A DNA stretch of 64,000 bases from contig PHCI01000001.1 of NCBI GenBank assembly GCA_002842205.1, positions 186,001-250,000 of the forward strand, in the 5' to 3' direction. Below are positions 55,186 through 63,972 of this stretch, one piece after another. A program made the position numbers and the translations under genes. The stretch comes from Betaproteobacteria bacterium HGW-Betaproteobacteria-3. GTDB taxonomy: Bacteria; Pseudomonadota; Gammaproteobacteria; Burkholderiales; Burkholderiaceae_C. The notes beneath the pieces are model-generated. The model ran no database searches, was not told where the DNA came from, and worked only from the letters and a program-made list of their open reading frames with translations. Every line of letters begins with the position of its first letter. Within the stretch, counting starts at the first letter, position 1.

Positions 55186-55213
55186 AGTGTAGCGGCAGTT
55201 TGGTGCAATGCAA
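55186..55213 (-). promoter_or_regulatory. Promoter of the ilvA-leader RNA
   Basis: TTGCAT and TACACT on the minus strand with a 16-base spacer, oriented toward ilvA. Confidence 0.5.
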
Positions 55214-55314
55214 CATTAAATACGTCGCCCAGGCGTCGCAAGTTGCGACAAACAGGCTTGCATCAGCCGAATTGATCGCCGTGAAGTCAATTTAATTCAA
55301 ATAGAGGGCCGGAC

Positions 55315-55764
55315 ATGGAATGCACAGTGAGTTGGACGGGCGCGGCAGGCACGCGTTCGGGCATGGGGTTTGTGGCCGAAACCGGCAGCGGGCACGTGAT
55401 TGCCATGGACGGCGCCCCGGACGAGGCCAAACCCGAGAACGGCGGGCGCAACCTCGCGCCCCGGCCCATGGAAACCGTGCTGGCCGGCACCGGTGGCTGC
55501 AGCGCCTACGACGTGGTGCTGATCCTCAAGCGCGGCCGCCACGACGTGCGCGGCTGCACGGTCCACCTGACCAGCGAGCGCGCCGCAGTGGACCCGAAAG
55601 TGTTCACCAAAATCCACATGCATTTCACCGTGACCGGCAAGGGCATCCCCGCCACGGCGGTGGAGCGTGCCATTGCCATGAGCCACGAAAAATACTGTTC
55701 GGCCAGCATCATGCTGGGCCAGATGGCCGAGATCACCACGGGTTTTGCGCAGATTGAGGCTTGA
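55315..55764 (+). CDS. OsmC family protein (YhfA-like)
   Basis: 149 residues. OsmC-fold proteins are small peroxidases or redox-linked proteins. The family pattern is visible: RPMETVLAGTGGCSAYDVVL with Cys60 region, the second part VHLTSERAAVDPKVFTKIHM, and the late Cys in MSHEKYCSASIMLGQMAEIT. The two cysteines needed for peroxidase chemistry are present. The sequence style fits the YhfA subgroup. Its stop codon lies at the edge of a reversed family A repeat. Confidence 0.9.
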   Translation: MECTVSWTGAAGTRSGMGFVAETGSGHVIAMDGAPDEAKPENGGRNLAPRPMETVLAGTGGCSAYDVVLILKRGRHDVRGCTVHLTSERAAVDPKVFTKIHMHFTVTGKGIPATAVERAIAMSHEKYCSASIMLGQMAEITTGFAQIEA

Positions 55765-55826
55765 ATTGGCCTCTAGCCCCCGTCAAGTGGCGATAATTTG
55801 CTATTGATAATGTAGTTTTCAAGCGG
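55761..55826 (-). repeat. Family A interspersed repeat, copy 9 (reverse)
   Basis: Read on the minus strand: ATCAATAGCAAATTATCGCC, ACTTGACGGGGGCTAGAGGC, CAATTCAAGC. It begins at the OsmC stop codon. Confidence 0.8.
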
Positions 55827-55963
55827 GTGCCTGGGCGCCGCCACGCGCCCGCCTGGCCCGGCGCGCGCGTCGGCCCTGCACCGCGCCCGGCCTCATACGG
55901 GTTTGCATTCAAGCGTAGGACAAGGCGAACCCACGCCGTGATACGTTGGAAGGCGAAGCCGTC

Positions 55964-56581
55964 TCAGACGTAATGCGCGGTGGTGGTCATCACCTTCGCC
56001 GCCAGGCGCATCAGCCCCTTGACGGGCGCGGGCAACGGCACGCCGCCCGCGTGCTGGGCGTCGGCCGCGTGGCGCGCCTCGTCGTCGCGCATCTGCACCA
56101 CGATGGCTCGCGAAGCATGGTCGTGCGGCGGCAGGCGGTCCAGGTGGCTTTGCAGGTGCGCCTCCACCTGGCGCTCGGTCTCCACGACAAAGCCCAGACT
56201 CACCTTGTCGCCCAAACGCCCGGCCACCAGGCCCAGCGCAAACGCACCCGCATACCACAGCGGGTTGAGCAGCGAGGGCCGGTCGCCCAGCTCATCAAGC
56301 CGGGTCTGCGTCCAGGCCAGGTGGTCGGTTTCCTCGCGGGCGGCCACCTCGAAATGGGCGCGCAGCGCGGCGTCGCGCGTGGCAAAAGCCTGCGCTGCGT
56401 AAAGCGCCTGGGCGCAGACCTCGCCCACGTGGTTCACCCGCATCAGCGCGGCGGCTTCGCGCTTTTCGGGGGCGCTCAAATGGGTTTCGTCGGCCGGCAG
56501 CAGCGGGCAGGGGCGCGAGGCGTGGGGCGTGGCAAACAGGGTGCGCAAGGCCGTGTCGGCGGCGATCAGAAATTTGTCCAT
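55964..56581 (-). CDS. coq7: Ubiquinone biosynthesis di-iron monooxygenase
   Basis: 205 residues. Coq7/UbiF-type enzyme hydroxylating 2-polyprenyl-3-methyl-6-methoxy-1,4-benzoquinone. The four-helix di-iron motifs are [20 protein letters not shown] (E, H), [20 protein letters not shown] (ExxH) , [18 protein letters not shown] (E) and [17 protein letters not shown] (ExxxH). [20 protein letters not shown] is the membrane-associating helix. Aerobic quinone metabolism is implied. Confidence 0.95.
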   Translation of the reverse strand: MDKFLIAADTALRTLFATPHASRPCPLLPADETHLSAPEKREAAALMRVNHVGEVCAQALYAAQAFATRDAALRAHFEVAAREETDHLAWTQTRLDELGDRPSLLNPLWYAGAFALGLVAGRLGDKVSLGFVVETERQVEAHLQSHLDRLPPHDHASRAIVVQMRDDEARHAADAQHAGGVPLPAPVKGLMRLAAKVMTTTAHYV

Positions 56582-56935
56582 GACGCTATTTTGCGCAATT
56601 TCTGGCCGGTTCTGCGCTCTTTTGACGATAACGGGGGCACAAAAGGCGCTCTGCCCACCTTTTGTCAGGATCGGTCACCGATCCGCGCAAACCCGCGCCG
56701 AGGGGGCATGAGCTGGACGGCGCGCGTGGCGCAATTGCAACGAAGCGACGCGCCAATGCCCCTGCATGGGTGAATTTCTTTGCGCTTCGATAGGGGGTCT
56801 GGTGCAATTGGACCAACTTCCCTGGAGGGAGGTTGGCTCCGGTATGTGGAGGGCGGCAAACGTCCCCATTTGCAACCTGTCATCCCACACATGACGGGGC
56901 CGTAAAGTTTTGTTCAACTTTTGGAGAAGATCCCC
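56582..56935. other. Intergenic region upstream of the porin array
   Basis: 354 bases with no gene. It contains a GC-rich hairpin-prone stretch (GGAGGGAGGTTGG area near 56820-56840) and GGAGAA directly before the first porin start. No clear promoter was identified. Confidence 0.5.
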
Positions 56936-58057
56936 ATGAAAAAATCACTAGTTGCCTTGGCCGTGCTCGCCTCCTGCGGCGCCGCCATGGCCCAATCGTC
57001 CGTCACCCTGTACGGCATTCTCGACGTTGGTGTTGAAAAGCTCCCCGGCATTTCGACCCGCGTGTCGACCAACCAGGAATCCAACAGCCGCATCGGCTTC
57101 CGCGGCGTGGAAGACCTCGGTGGCGGCCTGCAGGCCAGCTTCGTGATCGAAACCGGCATCAACGGCGACAAGGCCGGCTTCAGTTCCAACGGCGGCCTGG
57201 CCACCATCGGCAACCGTGCCACCTGGCTGTCGCTGGGCAGCAAGTCACTGGGCAAGGCCAGCATCGGCCGTGGCTATGTCGGTTCGTTCTTCACCCAGCT
57301 GTGGGCTGACCCCACGGGCAACTCCTACGGCCAGGGCGGCGGCGGCACGCTGCTGATTTACTCGACCGCAAACCAGTCGCGTTTTGACAACGTCATCCGT
57401 TACGAAACCCCGAACCTGTACGGCTTCAGCGCCGACCTGGGCCTGGGCCTGCGTGGCGACGGCTCGTCTGACACCGCACGTCCGACCGTGGATGGTGGCG
57501 TGAGTGCGGCGCCGAATCCGCCCGCGACTTCGGCCGTACTGAACGGTGCTGCCACCCGCAACATCTCGTCGGGCAACCGCACCGGCTACACCCTGCACAC
57601 GCAGTACGCACAGGGCCCGATCTACGTCGGCCTGTCCACCACCCGCGTGCCGACCCGTCCTGCCACCGGTGGCAACCCCAACGGACACGTCTGGACCGTG
57701 GCCGCTTCGTACGACCTCGGCGTGGTCAAGCTGTACGGTGCCGCCGAAAGCGACCGTCGTTACAACAACGACCGTTACGCCGGTCACCTGGGCCTGAGCG
57801 CACCGTTGGGCGCGGGCACCCTGATGGCCTGGTACGGCATCGACCAAAACGGTGGCGTCAACATTGCGGGCGGCGACAAGTACAAGGTCGGCATGGTGGC
57901 TTACTCGTACGCCCTGTCCAAGCGCACCGACGTGTACGGTGCCTACACCAACGACAACGTGAGCGGCGCCAAGAACGCTGCCGGTCGGCAGGTGGCCGGT
58001 GCGGCGGGTGTGAACGACGGCAATTCGCTGCAAGTCGGCATCCGCCACAAGTTCTGA
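56936..58057 (+). CDS. Gram-negative porin, array member 1
   Basis: 373 residues, ATG preceded by GGAGAA. Signal peptide KKSLVALAVLASCGAAMA|QSS. The mature protein is a betaproteobacterial trimeric porin: SSVTLYGILDVGVEK opening strand, GFRGVEDLGGGLQASFVIET, RATWLSLGSKSLGKASIGRG (constriction-loop region follows), and a terminal Phe (IRHKF) for BAM-dependent assembly. A loop carries RPTVDGGVSAAPNPPATSAV, shared with members 2 and 3. Diffuses small solutes across the outer membrane. Confidence 0.95.
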   Translation: MKKSLVALAVLASCGAAMAQSSVTLYGILDVGVEKLPGISTRVSTNQESNSRIGFRGVEDLGGGLQASFVIETGINGDKAGFSSNGGLATIGNRATWLSLGSKSLGKASIGRGYVGSFFTQLWADPTGNSYGQGGGGTLLIYSTANQSRFDNVIRYETPNLYGFSADLGLGLRGDGSSDTARPTVDGGVSAAPNPPATSAVLNGAATRNISSGNRTGYTLHTQYAQGPIYVGLSTTRVPTRPATGGNPNGHVWTVAASYDLGVVKLYGAAESDRRYNNDRYAGHLGLSAPLGAGTLMAWYGIDQNGGVNIAGGDKYKVGMVAYSYALSKRTDVYGAYTNDNVSGAKNAAGRQVAGAAGVNDGNSLQVGIRHKF

Positions 58058-58100
58058 TCGTTTCGGGTGCCTTGAGCCCCCGCGCCTTGAAGTTAATGGC

Positions 58101-58133
58101 AGCCCCTCAGGCTTCGGTCTGAGGGGCTTTTTT
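58101..58133 (+). terminator. Terminator after porin 1
   Basis: AGCCCCTCAG / CTGAGGGGCT perfect 10-bp stem, short loop, then six T. Confidence 0.9.
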
Positions 58134-58148
58134 CTGAGTGTGGGGTAT

Positions 58149-58156
58149 CCCCCCCC
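58149..58156. repeat. C8 homopolymer upstream of porin 2
   Basis: Eight C in the porin 1-2 intergenic region, 190 bases before the porin 2 start. Confidence 0.9.
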
Positions 58157-58242
58157 AAGAGGGTTGTAGCGAACGCGCAACGAATGGTGGTGCGGTCACG
58201 CGTTTGTCACCAATGTTCTGTGGTTTCGTAGTCTGAAATAGG

Positions 58243-58302
58243 TATAAACCAAAGTGGAGGGGGCATGAACAGAGACGCATCCGAGGTGCACCCAATACTC
58301 TG
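58243..58302 (+). promoter_or_regulatory. Porin 2 promoter and conserved leader
   Basis: GGTATAAAC (TATAAA at 58243-58248) is a -10-like box shared with porin 4. A conserved leader follows: GGAGGGGGC, GAACAGAGA, and AATACTCTGCCAA. CAGAG (58270-58274) and CTCTG (58298-58302) can pair as a stem. Confidence 0.5.
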
Positions 58303-58345
58303 CCAACCCTATATTGCTTCGTAACCCTGCTTGGAGACATCGTTA

Positions 58346-59524
58346 ATGAAAAAATCACTCGTGGCCCTGGCCGTGCTGGCCTCGTGCGGCGCCGCCATGG
58401 CGCAATCCTCCGTCAATCTGTACGGCCGCTTTGACACCGGCATTGAAAAGCTGCCGGGTGTATCGACCCGCGTTTCTTCAGGGGCGGGCTCTTCCAGCCG
58501 CCTGGGCTTCCGCGGCGTGGAAGACCTTGGGGGCGGCCTGCAAGCCAGCTTCGTGGTGGAAACCAGCTTCGAAAGCGACAAGGCCGGTTTCCTGAATTCC
58601 AGCGGTTTGGCCGGCATCGGCAACCGCGCCACCTGGCTGAGCATTGGCAGCAAAGACCTGGGCAAGTTCAGCCTGGGCCGCGGCTATGTGGGCGCGTTCT
58701 TCACGCAGCTGTGGGCCGACCCGACCATCAACTCCTACGGCCAGCGCGCTGCGGGCACGGTCATCATTTATTCGACCGCCAACCAGTCGCGGCTGGACAA
58801 CGTGATCCGCTACGAAACCCCCAACTACATGGGCTTCAGTGCCGACCTGGGCCTGGGCCTGCGTGGTGATGCTGGCGAAACCCGCCCGACCGTCGACGGG
58901 GGCGTCAACGCAGCTCCAAATCCCCCGGCAACTTCGGCCGCGCTTAACGGCTCTGCCACCCGCAACATTTCTTCCAAGAACACCACAGGCTACACACTGC
59001 ACACGCAGTTCAGGACCCGTACAGTTTATGTGGGCGCGTCGGTCGCCAAGATTCCGGATTCGCGTCTGCGCTTCTCAGCACTTGGCCCCGCCGCGATCAC
59101 CAACATGAACGTCAACGGCAATGTCTGGACCATCGCCGGCTACTACGATTTTGGCCCGATCAAGATCTCCGGTGCCTTTGAAAACGACCGCCGTTTCTCC
59201 AGCGATAAAAATGCGGGCCACATCACCTTGAGCGCCCCGGTGGGCAACGGCTTGCTGGTGGCCTGGTATGGCATCGACCAGAACGGTGGCGCGTCCTCCA
59301 GCGCCCTCAACCCGGGCGGTGCATTGACTTCCAACTACAAGGTGGCTTCGGTGTCGTACATGTACGACCTGTCCAAGCGCACGCACCTGTACGCGGCTGT
59401 GAACGACGACAACGTGAGCGGTACTTTCCGCACTAAAGCGGGCCCTGGCGGCAAGAAAATCACCAGCCAGACGGGCATCGTCGATGGTATTTCCACGCAA
59501 ATCGGCATCCGCCACGACTTCTGA
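58346..59524 (+). CDS. Gram-negative porin, array member 2
   Basis: 392 residues. Same signal peptide (KKSLVALAVLASCGAAMA) and opening strand SSVNLYGRFDTGIEKLPGVS. GFRGVEDLGGGLQASFVVET and RATWLSIGSKDLGKFSLGRG match member 1; the shared loop is RPTVDGGVNAAPNPPATSAA. An extra segment after LKLRLYG-equivalent positions (PDSRLRFSALGPAAITNMNV) distinguishes it from member 1, probably an enlarged surface loop. It ends IRHDF. GGAGA before ATG. Confidence 0.95.
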   Translation: MKKSLVALAVLASCGAAMAQSSVNLYGRFDTGIEKLPGVSTRVSSGAGSSSRLGFRGVEDLGGGLQASFVVETSFESDKAGFLNSSGLAGIGNRATWLSIGSKDLGKFSLGRGYVGAFFTQLWADPTINSYGQRAAGTVIIYSTANQSRLDNVIRYETPNYMGFSADLGLGLRGDAGETRPTVDGGVNAAPNPPATSAALNGSATRNISSKNTTGYTLHTQFRTRTVYVGASVAKIPDSRLRFSALGPAAITNMNVNGNVWTIAGYYDFGPIKISGAFENDRRFSSDKNAGHITLSAPVGNGLLVAWYGIDQNGGASSSALNPGGALTSNYKVASVSYMYDLSKRTHLYAAVNDDNVSGTFRTKAGPGGKKITSQTGIVDGISTQIGIRHDF

Positions 59525-59565
59525 TGATGAAGGCACCTTGGGGTGCCCGCGACGTCATTGACGCA

Positions 59566-59599
59566 AAAGCCCTTCGGACTCCGGTCCGAAGGGCTTTTT
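59566..59599 (+). terminator. Terminator after porin 2
   Basis: AAAGCCCTTCGGAC / GTCCGAAGGGCTTT 14-bp perfect stem with a 4-base loop and a T run. Confidence 0.9.
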
Positions 59600-59823
59600 C
59601 ACGTGGGGATGCAATGGCGCGATGGTTGGCCTCGTGCGACACCGTTTGTACGGCATTGTGCTGACATACACCACGCGGTGGACCCATGCGGTGAGTCAAA
59701 CAGGGCGATGCGTGACTGAAAATCCCGCACCATTTCGCTGGGCTTGACGGGCCCTGTGCGCGCCAGTGCAGACGGGCGTACAACCGCATTGGGGCTGGGT
59801 TGTTTGGGAGGTGGAGAGGTGAA

Positions 59824-59843
59824 CAGAGAGATTCAATACTCTG
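59824..59843 (+). promoter_or_regulatory. Conserved leader hairpin of porin 3
   Basis: GAACAGAG (CAGAG 59824-59828) and AATACTCTG (CTCTG 59839-59843) repeat the stem seen before porins 2 and 4. No clear -10 box was found here. The 351-base gap upstream also contains the porin 2 terminator and nothing else recognised. Confidence 0.45.
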
Positions 59844-59875
59844 AAATTTCATCCTTAACCTTGGAGCAACTCGCA

Positions 59876-61009
59876 ATGAAAAAATCACTCATCGCCTTGG
59901 CGATACTGGGCACATGGGCCGGCGCCGCATCGGCACAGTCCACCGTCACCATTTACGGCAGTATCGACACCGGCATTGAAAAAGTCGCAGGCAGTTCCAG
60001 CCGGGTTTCCAGCGGCGCGTCCAAAAGCAACCGCATTGGCTTTCGGGGTGTCGAAGACCTTGGCGGCGGCCTGCGGGCCAGCTTTGTGATTGAGACCGGC
60101 CTGAAGAGCGATACAGGTGGGTTCCAGACGCACAGCGGCTCTGCCACCATAGGCAACCGCGCCACCTGGTTGTCGCTGGGGTCCAAAGATTTGGGCACCG
60201 TGAGCCTGGGTCGCGGCTACGCCGGTGTTTTCTTTGTGCAAAGCGCGGTGGACCCCACCAATCACAAATTTGGCTCGAACGTGGACGGCACCGGTTCGCT
60301 CCAGGCCACCAACGTGAACTCGCGATACGACAACACCATCCGCTACGAAAGCCCCAGCCTCTACGGCTTCAAGCTGGACCTTGCGGGCGGTCTGCAAGGC
60401 GATGCACAGAGCGACACGACCCGTCCGACGGTGGATGGGGGCGTGAGCGCTGCGCCAAATCCACCAGCGACTTCAGCGGTGCTCAACGGTTCGGCCACTC
60501 GCAACATCGCGGGCACCAGCAAGGGTGGCTACAACCTGGGGCTGACCTACAACCAGGGCCCAATTTATGTGGGCGTCGGCACCATGAGCACGCCAGGGCG
60601 CCCCGCCACCGGGCTGGTGGCGAACTCCTCGCGCTCCGACAAGAACACCACCATCATCGCGGCGTCCTACGATTTGGGCTTCGTGAAGCTTGGCGGTTCG
60701 TTCGAGAACGACAACCGCTATTCCAGCCGGGAAAACTCCTGGATGCTGTCAGCGCGTGCGCCCTACGGACCGCACGAGCTGATGGCGTTTTATGGCGAAG
60801 ACCGCAACGGTGGCGCCACACTGGGCGATTCGCTCAAGATCGCGCAGATTGCCTACCGGTATTCGCTGTCCAAGCGGACCAACCTGTACGCCGGGTTCAC
60901 CAACAACAACGTGAGCGGGCGCAACGCAGACGGGGTCAAGGCGGCCAACTCGTACACCAGTGTCATTGACGGCACGGTCACGCAGGTGGGCCTCAGCCAC
61001 AGCTTCTGA
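59876..61009 (+). CDS. Gram-negative porin, array member 3
   Basis: 377 residues from the ATG at 59876 (GGAGC upstream); the frame is open for another 44 codons but the signal peptide KKSLIALAILGTWAGAASA|QST fixes the start. TIYGSIDTGIEK, GFRGVEDLGGGLRASFVIET, RATWLSLGSKDLGTVSLGRG and the loop RPTVDGGVSAAPNPPATSAV are present; the protein is the most diverged of the first three. C-terminus LSHSF. Confidence 0.95.
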   Translation: MKKSLIALAILGTWAGAASAQSTVTIYGSIDTGIEKVAGSSSRVSSGASKSNRIGFRGVEDLGGGLRASFVIETGLKSDTGGFQTHSGSATIGNRATWLSLGSKDLGTVSLGRGYAGVFFVQSAVDPTNHKFGSNVDGTGSLQATNVNSRYDNTIRYESPSLYGFKLDLAGGLQGDAQSDTTRPTVDGGVSAAPNPPATSAVLNGSATRNIAGTSKGGYNLGLTYNQGPIYVGVGTMSTPGRPATGLVANSSRSDKNTTIIAASYDLGFVKLGGSFENDNRYSSRENSWMLSARAPYGPHELMAFYGEDRNGGATLGDSLKIAQIAYRYSLSKRTNLYAGFTNNNVSGRNADGVKAANSYTSVIDGTVTQVGLSHSF

Positions 61010-61061
61010 TTTTTGTCCTTGTCTGAGCCTGTGCACTGCCTGCACTGGCTTTAAGACGCTG

Positions 61062-61092
61062 CCGCCTCGGACCTGAGGTCCGAGGCGGTCAT
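61062..61092 (+). terminator. Hairpin after porin 3
   Basis: CCGCCTCGGACC / GGTCCGAGGCGG 12-bp perfect stem with a 3-base loop; only a short T-rich stretch follows, so termination is less certain than for the other porins. Confidence 0.7.
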
Positions 61093-61302
61093 TTCGACCA
61101 TCGCGCATGGCTTTGCACGCCCGCCAGCGGCGTGGCATCGGGATTTGCCGCGCAAAAGCCGAGCGACTGCACGGCGCGCCATCCCCTGGTTTCGACCGGA
61201 TCGGTGCGTCGCACTGGCGCGTGTGTTGCCCATCGGCAACGGAATACGCCCCAAATGCCCCTTTACTTGTCAGTTTTCACGTTCCGCAGTGTGCTTGATT
61301 GG

Positions 61303-61347
61303 TATAAACACCTAAGGAGGGGATCAGAACAGAGATCAAATACTCTG
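61303..61347 (+). promoter_or_regulatory. Porin 4 promoter and conserved leader
   Basis: GGTATAAAC (TATAAA 61303-61308), GGAGGGGATCAGAACAGAGA, then AATACTCTGCCAA. CAGAG (61330-61334) and CTCTG (61343-61347) form the shared stem. The rest of the 369-base gap holds the porin 3 hairpin and no gene. Confidence 0.5.
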
Positions 61348-61378
61348 CCAATTCCTAATTTCTTTGGAGAAACTTGAC

Positions 61379-62500
61379 ATGAAAAAATCACTGGTTGCCT
61401 TGGCTGTGCTCGCTTCTTGTGGCGCCGCCATGGCCCAATCGTCCGTTACCATGTACGGCAGCCTGGACGCCGGCATTGAAAAAACGCCGACACGATCGGC
61501 CCGCGTGTCCAACAATGTTGAATCGAACAGCCGCATCGGTTTTCGCGGCGTTGAAGACCTCGGCGGTGGCCTGCAGGCCAGCTTCGTGATCGAAACGGGC
61601 TTGCGGTCTGACACGGGCGGCTTCAGCAGCAACAGCGGCCTGGCCAGCATCGGCAACCGCCAGACCTGGCTGTCGCTGGGCCAAAAAGGTGTTGGCACGC
61701 TGAGCTTTGGGCGTGGTCGCGTGGCGGCTTACAACTCCACCGCCAAGGCTGACCCGACGGCGGCCTCGTACGGCCAGAACGGCGACGGCGCGACCATGCT
61801 GTATTCCAGCGCCAACAACAGCCGTTTTGACAACGTGATCCGTTTCCAGACCGCCGTGTGGAGCGGCTTCAGCGCTGACCTGGCTTTTGGCCTGCACGGT
61901 GATGATCGCGAACTCCGCTCCCCGGTGGATGGTGGCGTGACCGCTGCCCCGATTGCGCCGGCAACTCCAGCGGTACTCAACGGTTCCGCGACCCGCAACA
62001 TCTCGTCGGCCAACAAGACCGGTTACTCCGTGCACACGCAGTACGCGCAGGGCCCGCTGTACGTGGGCTTTGGCGTGGCACGCTCGCCAGCCCGTCCGGC
62101 GCCCGGCGGCGGCGACACGGACAGCAAAGTCTACGGCGCCAGCGCAACCTATGACTTGGGTGTGGCCAAGTTGTTTGCGGGTGCCGAACTGGACGACCGT
62201 TACAACAAGAACAAGTACGCGGGCAACCTTGGTGTGAAGGCCCCGTTGGGCGCCGGTACCCTGATGGCCTGGTACGGTATCGACCAGAACGGCGGCGTGG
62301 GCATCAACGACAAGCTCAAGTCGGCTCAGGTGGCTTACTCGTACGCGCTGTCCAAGCGCACCAATCTGTATGGTGCCCTGACGAACGACACCGTGCGTGG
62401 CGCGGGAACCGGCAGCCCCACCGTGGTCAAGGCGTCGAACAACAACACCACCGTGCGTGACGGTACGTCTTACCAGGTCGGTATCAACCACAAGTTCTGA
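61379..62500 (+). CDS. Gram-negative porin, array member 4
   Basis: 373 residues. Signal peptide KKSLVALAVLASCGAAMA identical to members 1 and 2. MYGSLDAGIEKTPTRSARVS, GFRGVEDLGGGLQASFVIET, RQTWLSLGQKGVGTLSFGRG. The shared loop is altered to SPVDGGVTAAPIAPATPAVL; the constriction region RVAAYNSTAKADPTAASYGQ differs from members 1-3, so permeability may differ. C-terminus INHKF. GGAGA precedes the ATG. Confidence 0.95.
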   Translation: MKKSLVALAVLASCGAAMAQSSVTMYGSLDAGIEKTPTRSARVSNNVESNSRIGFRGVEDLGGGLQASFVIETGLRSDTGGFSSNSGLASIGNRQTWLSLGQKGVGTLSFGRGRVAAYNSTAKADPTAASYGQNGDGATMLYSSANNSRFDNVIRFQTAVWSGFSADLAFGLHGDDRELRSPVDGGVTAAPIAPATPAVLNGSATRNISSANKTGYSVHTQYAQGPLYVGFGVARSPARPAPGGGDTDSKVYGASATYDLGVAKLFAGAELDDRYNKNKYAGNLGVKAPLGAGTLMAWYGIDQNGGVGINDKLKSAQVAYSYALSKRTNLYGALTNDTVRGAGTGSPTVVKASNNNTTVRDGTSYQVGINHKF

Positions 62501-62543
62501 TGACCCGCGGGTGCCTTCGGGTGCCTGCTCAGTGTCAGACTGA

Positions 62544-62577
62544 AAAGCCCTTCAGATTGCGGTCTGAGGGGCTTTTT
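62544..62577 (+). terminator. Terminator after porin 4
   Basis: AAGCCCTTCAGA / TCTGAGGGGCTT stem with one G-T wobble pair and a T run. Confidence 0.85.
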
Positions 62578-62679
62578 CTTTGTGCCCACCCGGTTCGCGC
62601 GTTTCAGTGCGGCTGTCGTTGTGCGGCAACAAAATGCAGCAGAAATGCACTCTGCTCCAGGACCTTCTTTGCGGATCGC

Positions 62680-62689
62680 GGGGGGGGGG
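62680..62689. repeat. G10 homopolymer upstream of porin 5
   Basis: Ten consecutive G in the 319-base porin 4-5 gap, 131 bases before the porin 5 ATG. The conserved porin leader (GAACAGAGA / AATACTCTG) is absent from this gap. Confidence 0.9.
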
Positions 62690-62819
62690 CTCTGTTGCAA
62701 TCGCATTGGTCTACCCCACAAAGAGATGGCACGGGCTGCGATCAGCAAGCGCGCGGCATCCCGTCGTGCTATTCCTGAAACCCGCCTTTTTCCCATCCAT
62801 CATTTTTGAGACATTCACC

Positions 62820-63899
62820 ATGACCCTAAAAAAATCCCTCGTCACCTTGGCCGTGCTGGCTTCCTGCGGCGCTGCGATGGCGCAATCGTCCGTCGCGATG
62901 TTTGGCCTTCTGGACGTGGGCATTGAAAAAATCCCGGGCGCATCCGCGCGCGTTTCCACGGGGCGCGGCACGTTCAGCAGTTTCGGCTTCCGCGGGACGG
63001 AAGACCTTGGGGGCGGTTTGCAGGCCAGCTTCCTGATTGACACTGGCCTCAGCACCGACAAGGCCGGCTTCAGCACCCAAAGTGGCCTGGCCTCTATTGG
63101 CAATCGTGCCACCTGGCTGTCGATGGGCAGCAAAGACTTGGGAAAATTCAGTCTGGGGCGTGGTTATGCCGGTGCGTACTTCACCCTCCGGCGCAGCGAT
63201 CCGACAGGCCGCGCTTTCGGCCAAGGCACCAGCGGCGCAATGTCGCTGTACTCCAACAACATTCAATTGCGTTTTGACAACCTCATCCGCTACGAAACGC
63301 CCAACTGGAACGGTTTCAGCGCCGATCTGGCCCTCGGTCTGCAAGGCGATGCGCAGTCGGACACTGCGCGTCCGTTGGTGGACGCAGGTACCGTCACGGG
63401 TTCTGCGGTTCGGAACATCTCGACGGCCAACAAGCCCGGCTACACGCTGGGCACCCAGTACGCCAATGGTCCGGTATTTGTCGGCGTGACGGTGCTGCGG
63501 ACCCCCGGTGTGGCCGGATTTGGCGGCGCGGCGTCGAGCAACAGCAAGAACACCTGGACGCTCGGGGCGTCCTACGACTTGCGTGTCGTCAAGCTCTTTG
63601 CCGGGTTTGAAAGCGACCGCCGGTACAGCAGCAACCGGTCGGCCGGCCACATCGGCGTCAGTGCACCGCTGGGCGCAGGCAAGATCATGGCGTGGTATGG
63701 GCAGGACCAGAACGGTGGTACGACGCTGAACGACAAAGTCAAGTCGGGCTCGGTGGCCTATACCTACAACCTGTCCAAGCGCACGGACGTTTACGCGGCA
63801 GTGATCGAGGACAGCGTGGGTGGCGCAGGCGTGACGGCCAACAACTCCCGGTTCCGTGACGGCACCACCACCCAGGTCGGTATCCGCCACCGGTTCTGA
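62820..63899 (+). CDS. Gram-negative porin, array member 5
   Basis: 359 residues from ATG 62820; the signal peptide LKKSLVTLAVLASCGAAMA fixes the start although the frame continues upstream. MFGLLDVGIEKIPGASARVS, GFRGTEDLGGGLQASFLIDT, RATWLSMGSKDLGKFSLGRG. The VDGG...PATSA loop of members 1-4 is reduced to RPLVDAGTVTGSAVRNISTA, making it the shortest paralogue. C-terminus IRHRF. No strong ribosome-binding site is visible. Confidence 0.95.
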   Translation: MTLKKSLVTLAVLASCGAAMAQSSVAMFGLLDVGIEKIPGASARVSTGRGTFSSFGFRGTEDLGGGLQASFLIDTGLSTDKAGFSTQSGLASIGNRATWLSMGSKDLGKFSLGRGYAGAYFTLRRSDPTGRAFGQGTSGAMSLYSNNIQLRFDNLIRYETPNWNGFSADLALGLQGDAQSDTARPLVDAGTVTGSAVRNISTANKPGYTLGTQYANGPVFVGVTVLRTPGVAGFGGAASSNSKNTWTLGASYDLRVVKLFAGFESDRRYSSNRSAGHIGVSAPLGAGKIMAWYGQDQNGGTTLNDKVKSGSVAYTYNLSKRTDVYAAVIEDSVGGAGVTANNSRFRDGTTTQVGIRHRF

Positions 63900-63939
63900 T
63901 GCCCAGGGGCTGTTTCGAGCCCCGCGCGAGGATGGCCCC

Positions 63940-63972
63940 AAAGCCCTTCAGACTCAGGTCCGGAGGGCTTTT
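63940..63972 (+). terminator. Terminator after porin 5
   Basis: AAAGCCCTTCAGAC / GTCCGGAGGGCTTTT stem-loop with minor mismatch and four T. Confidence 0.8.

Larger units (their letters stand above)
55015..55314. other. Intergenic region ilvA-osmC
   Basis: 300 bases between divergent genes. It contains the small RNA or attenuator described separately on the minus strand, plus an AT-rich stretch around 55200-55310 that probably holds promoters for both sides. Confidence 0.6.
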
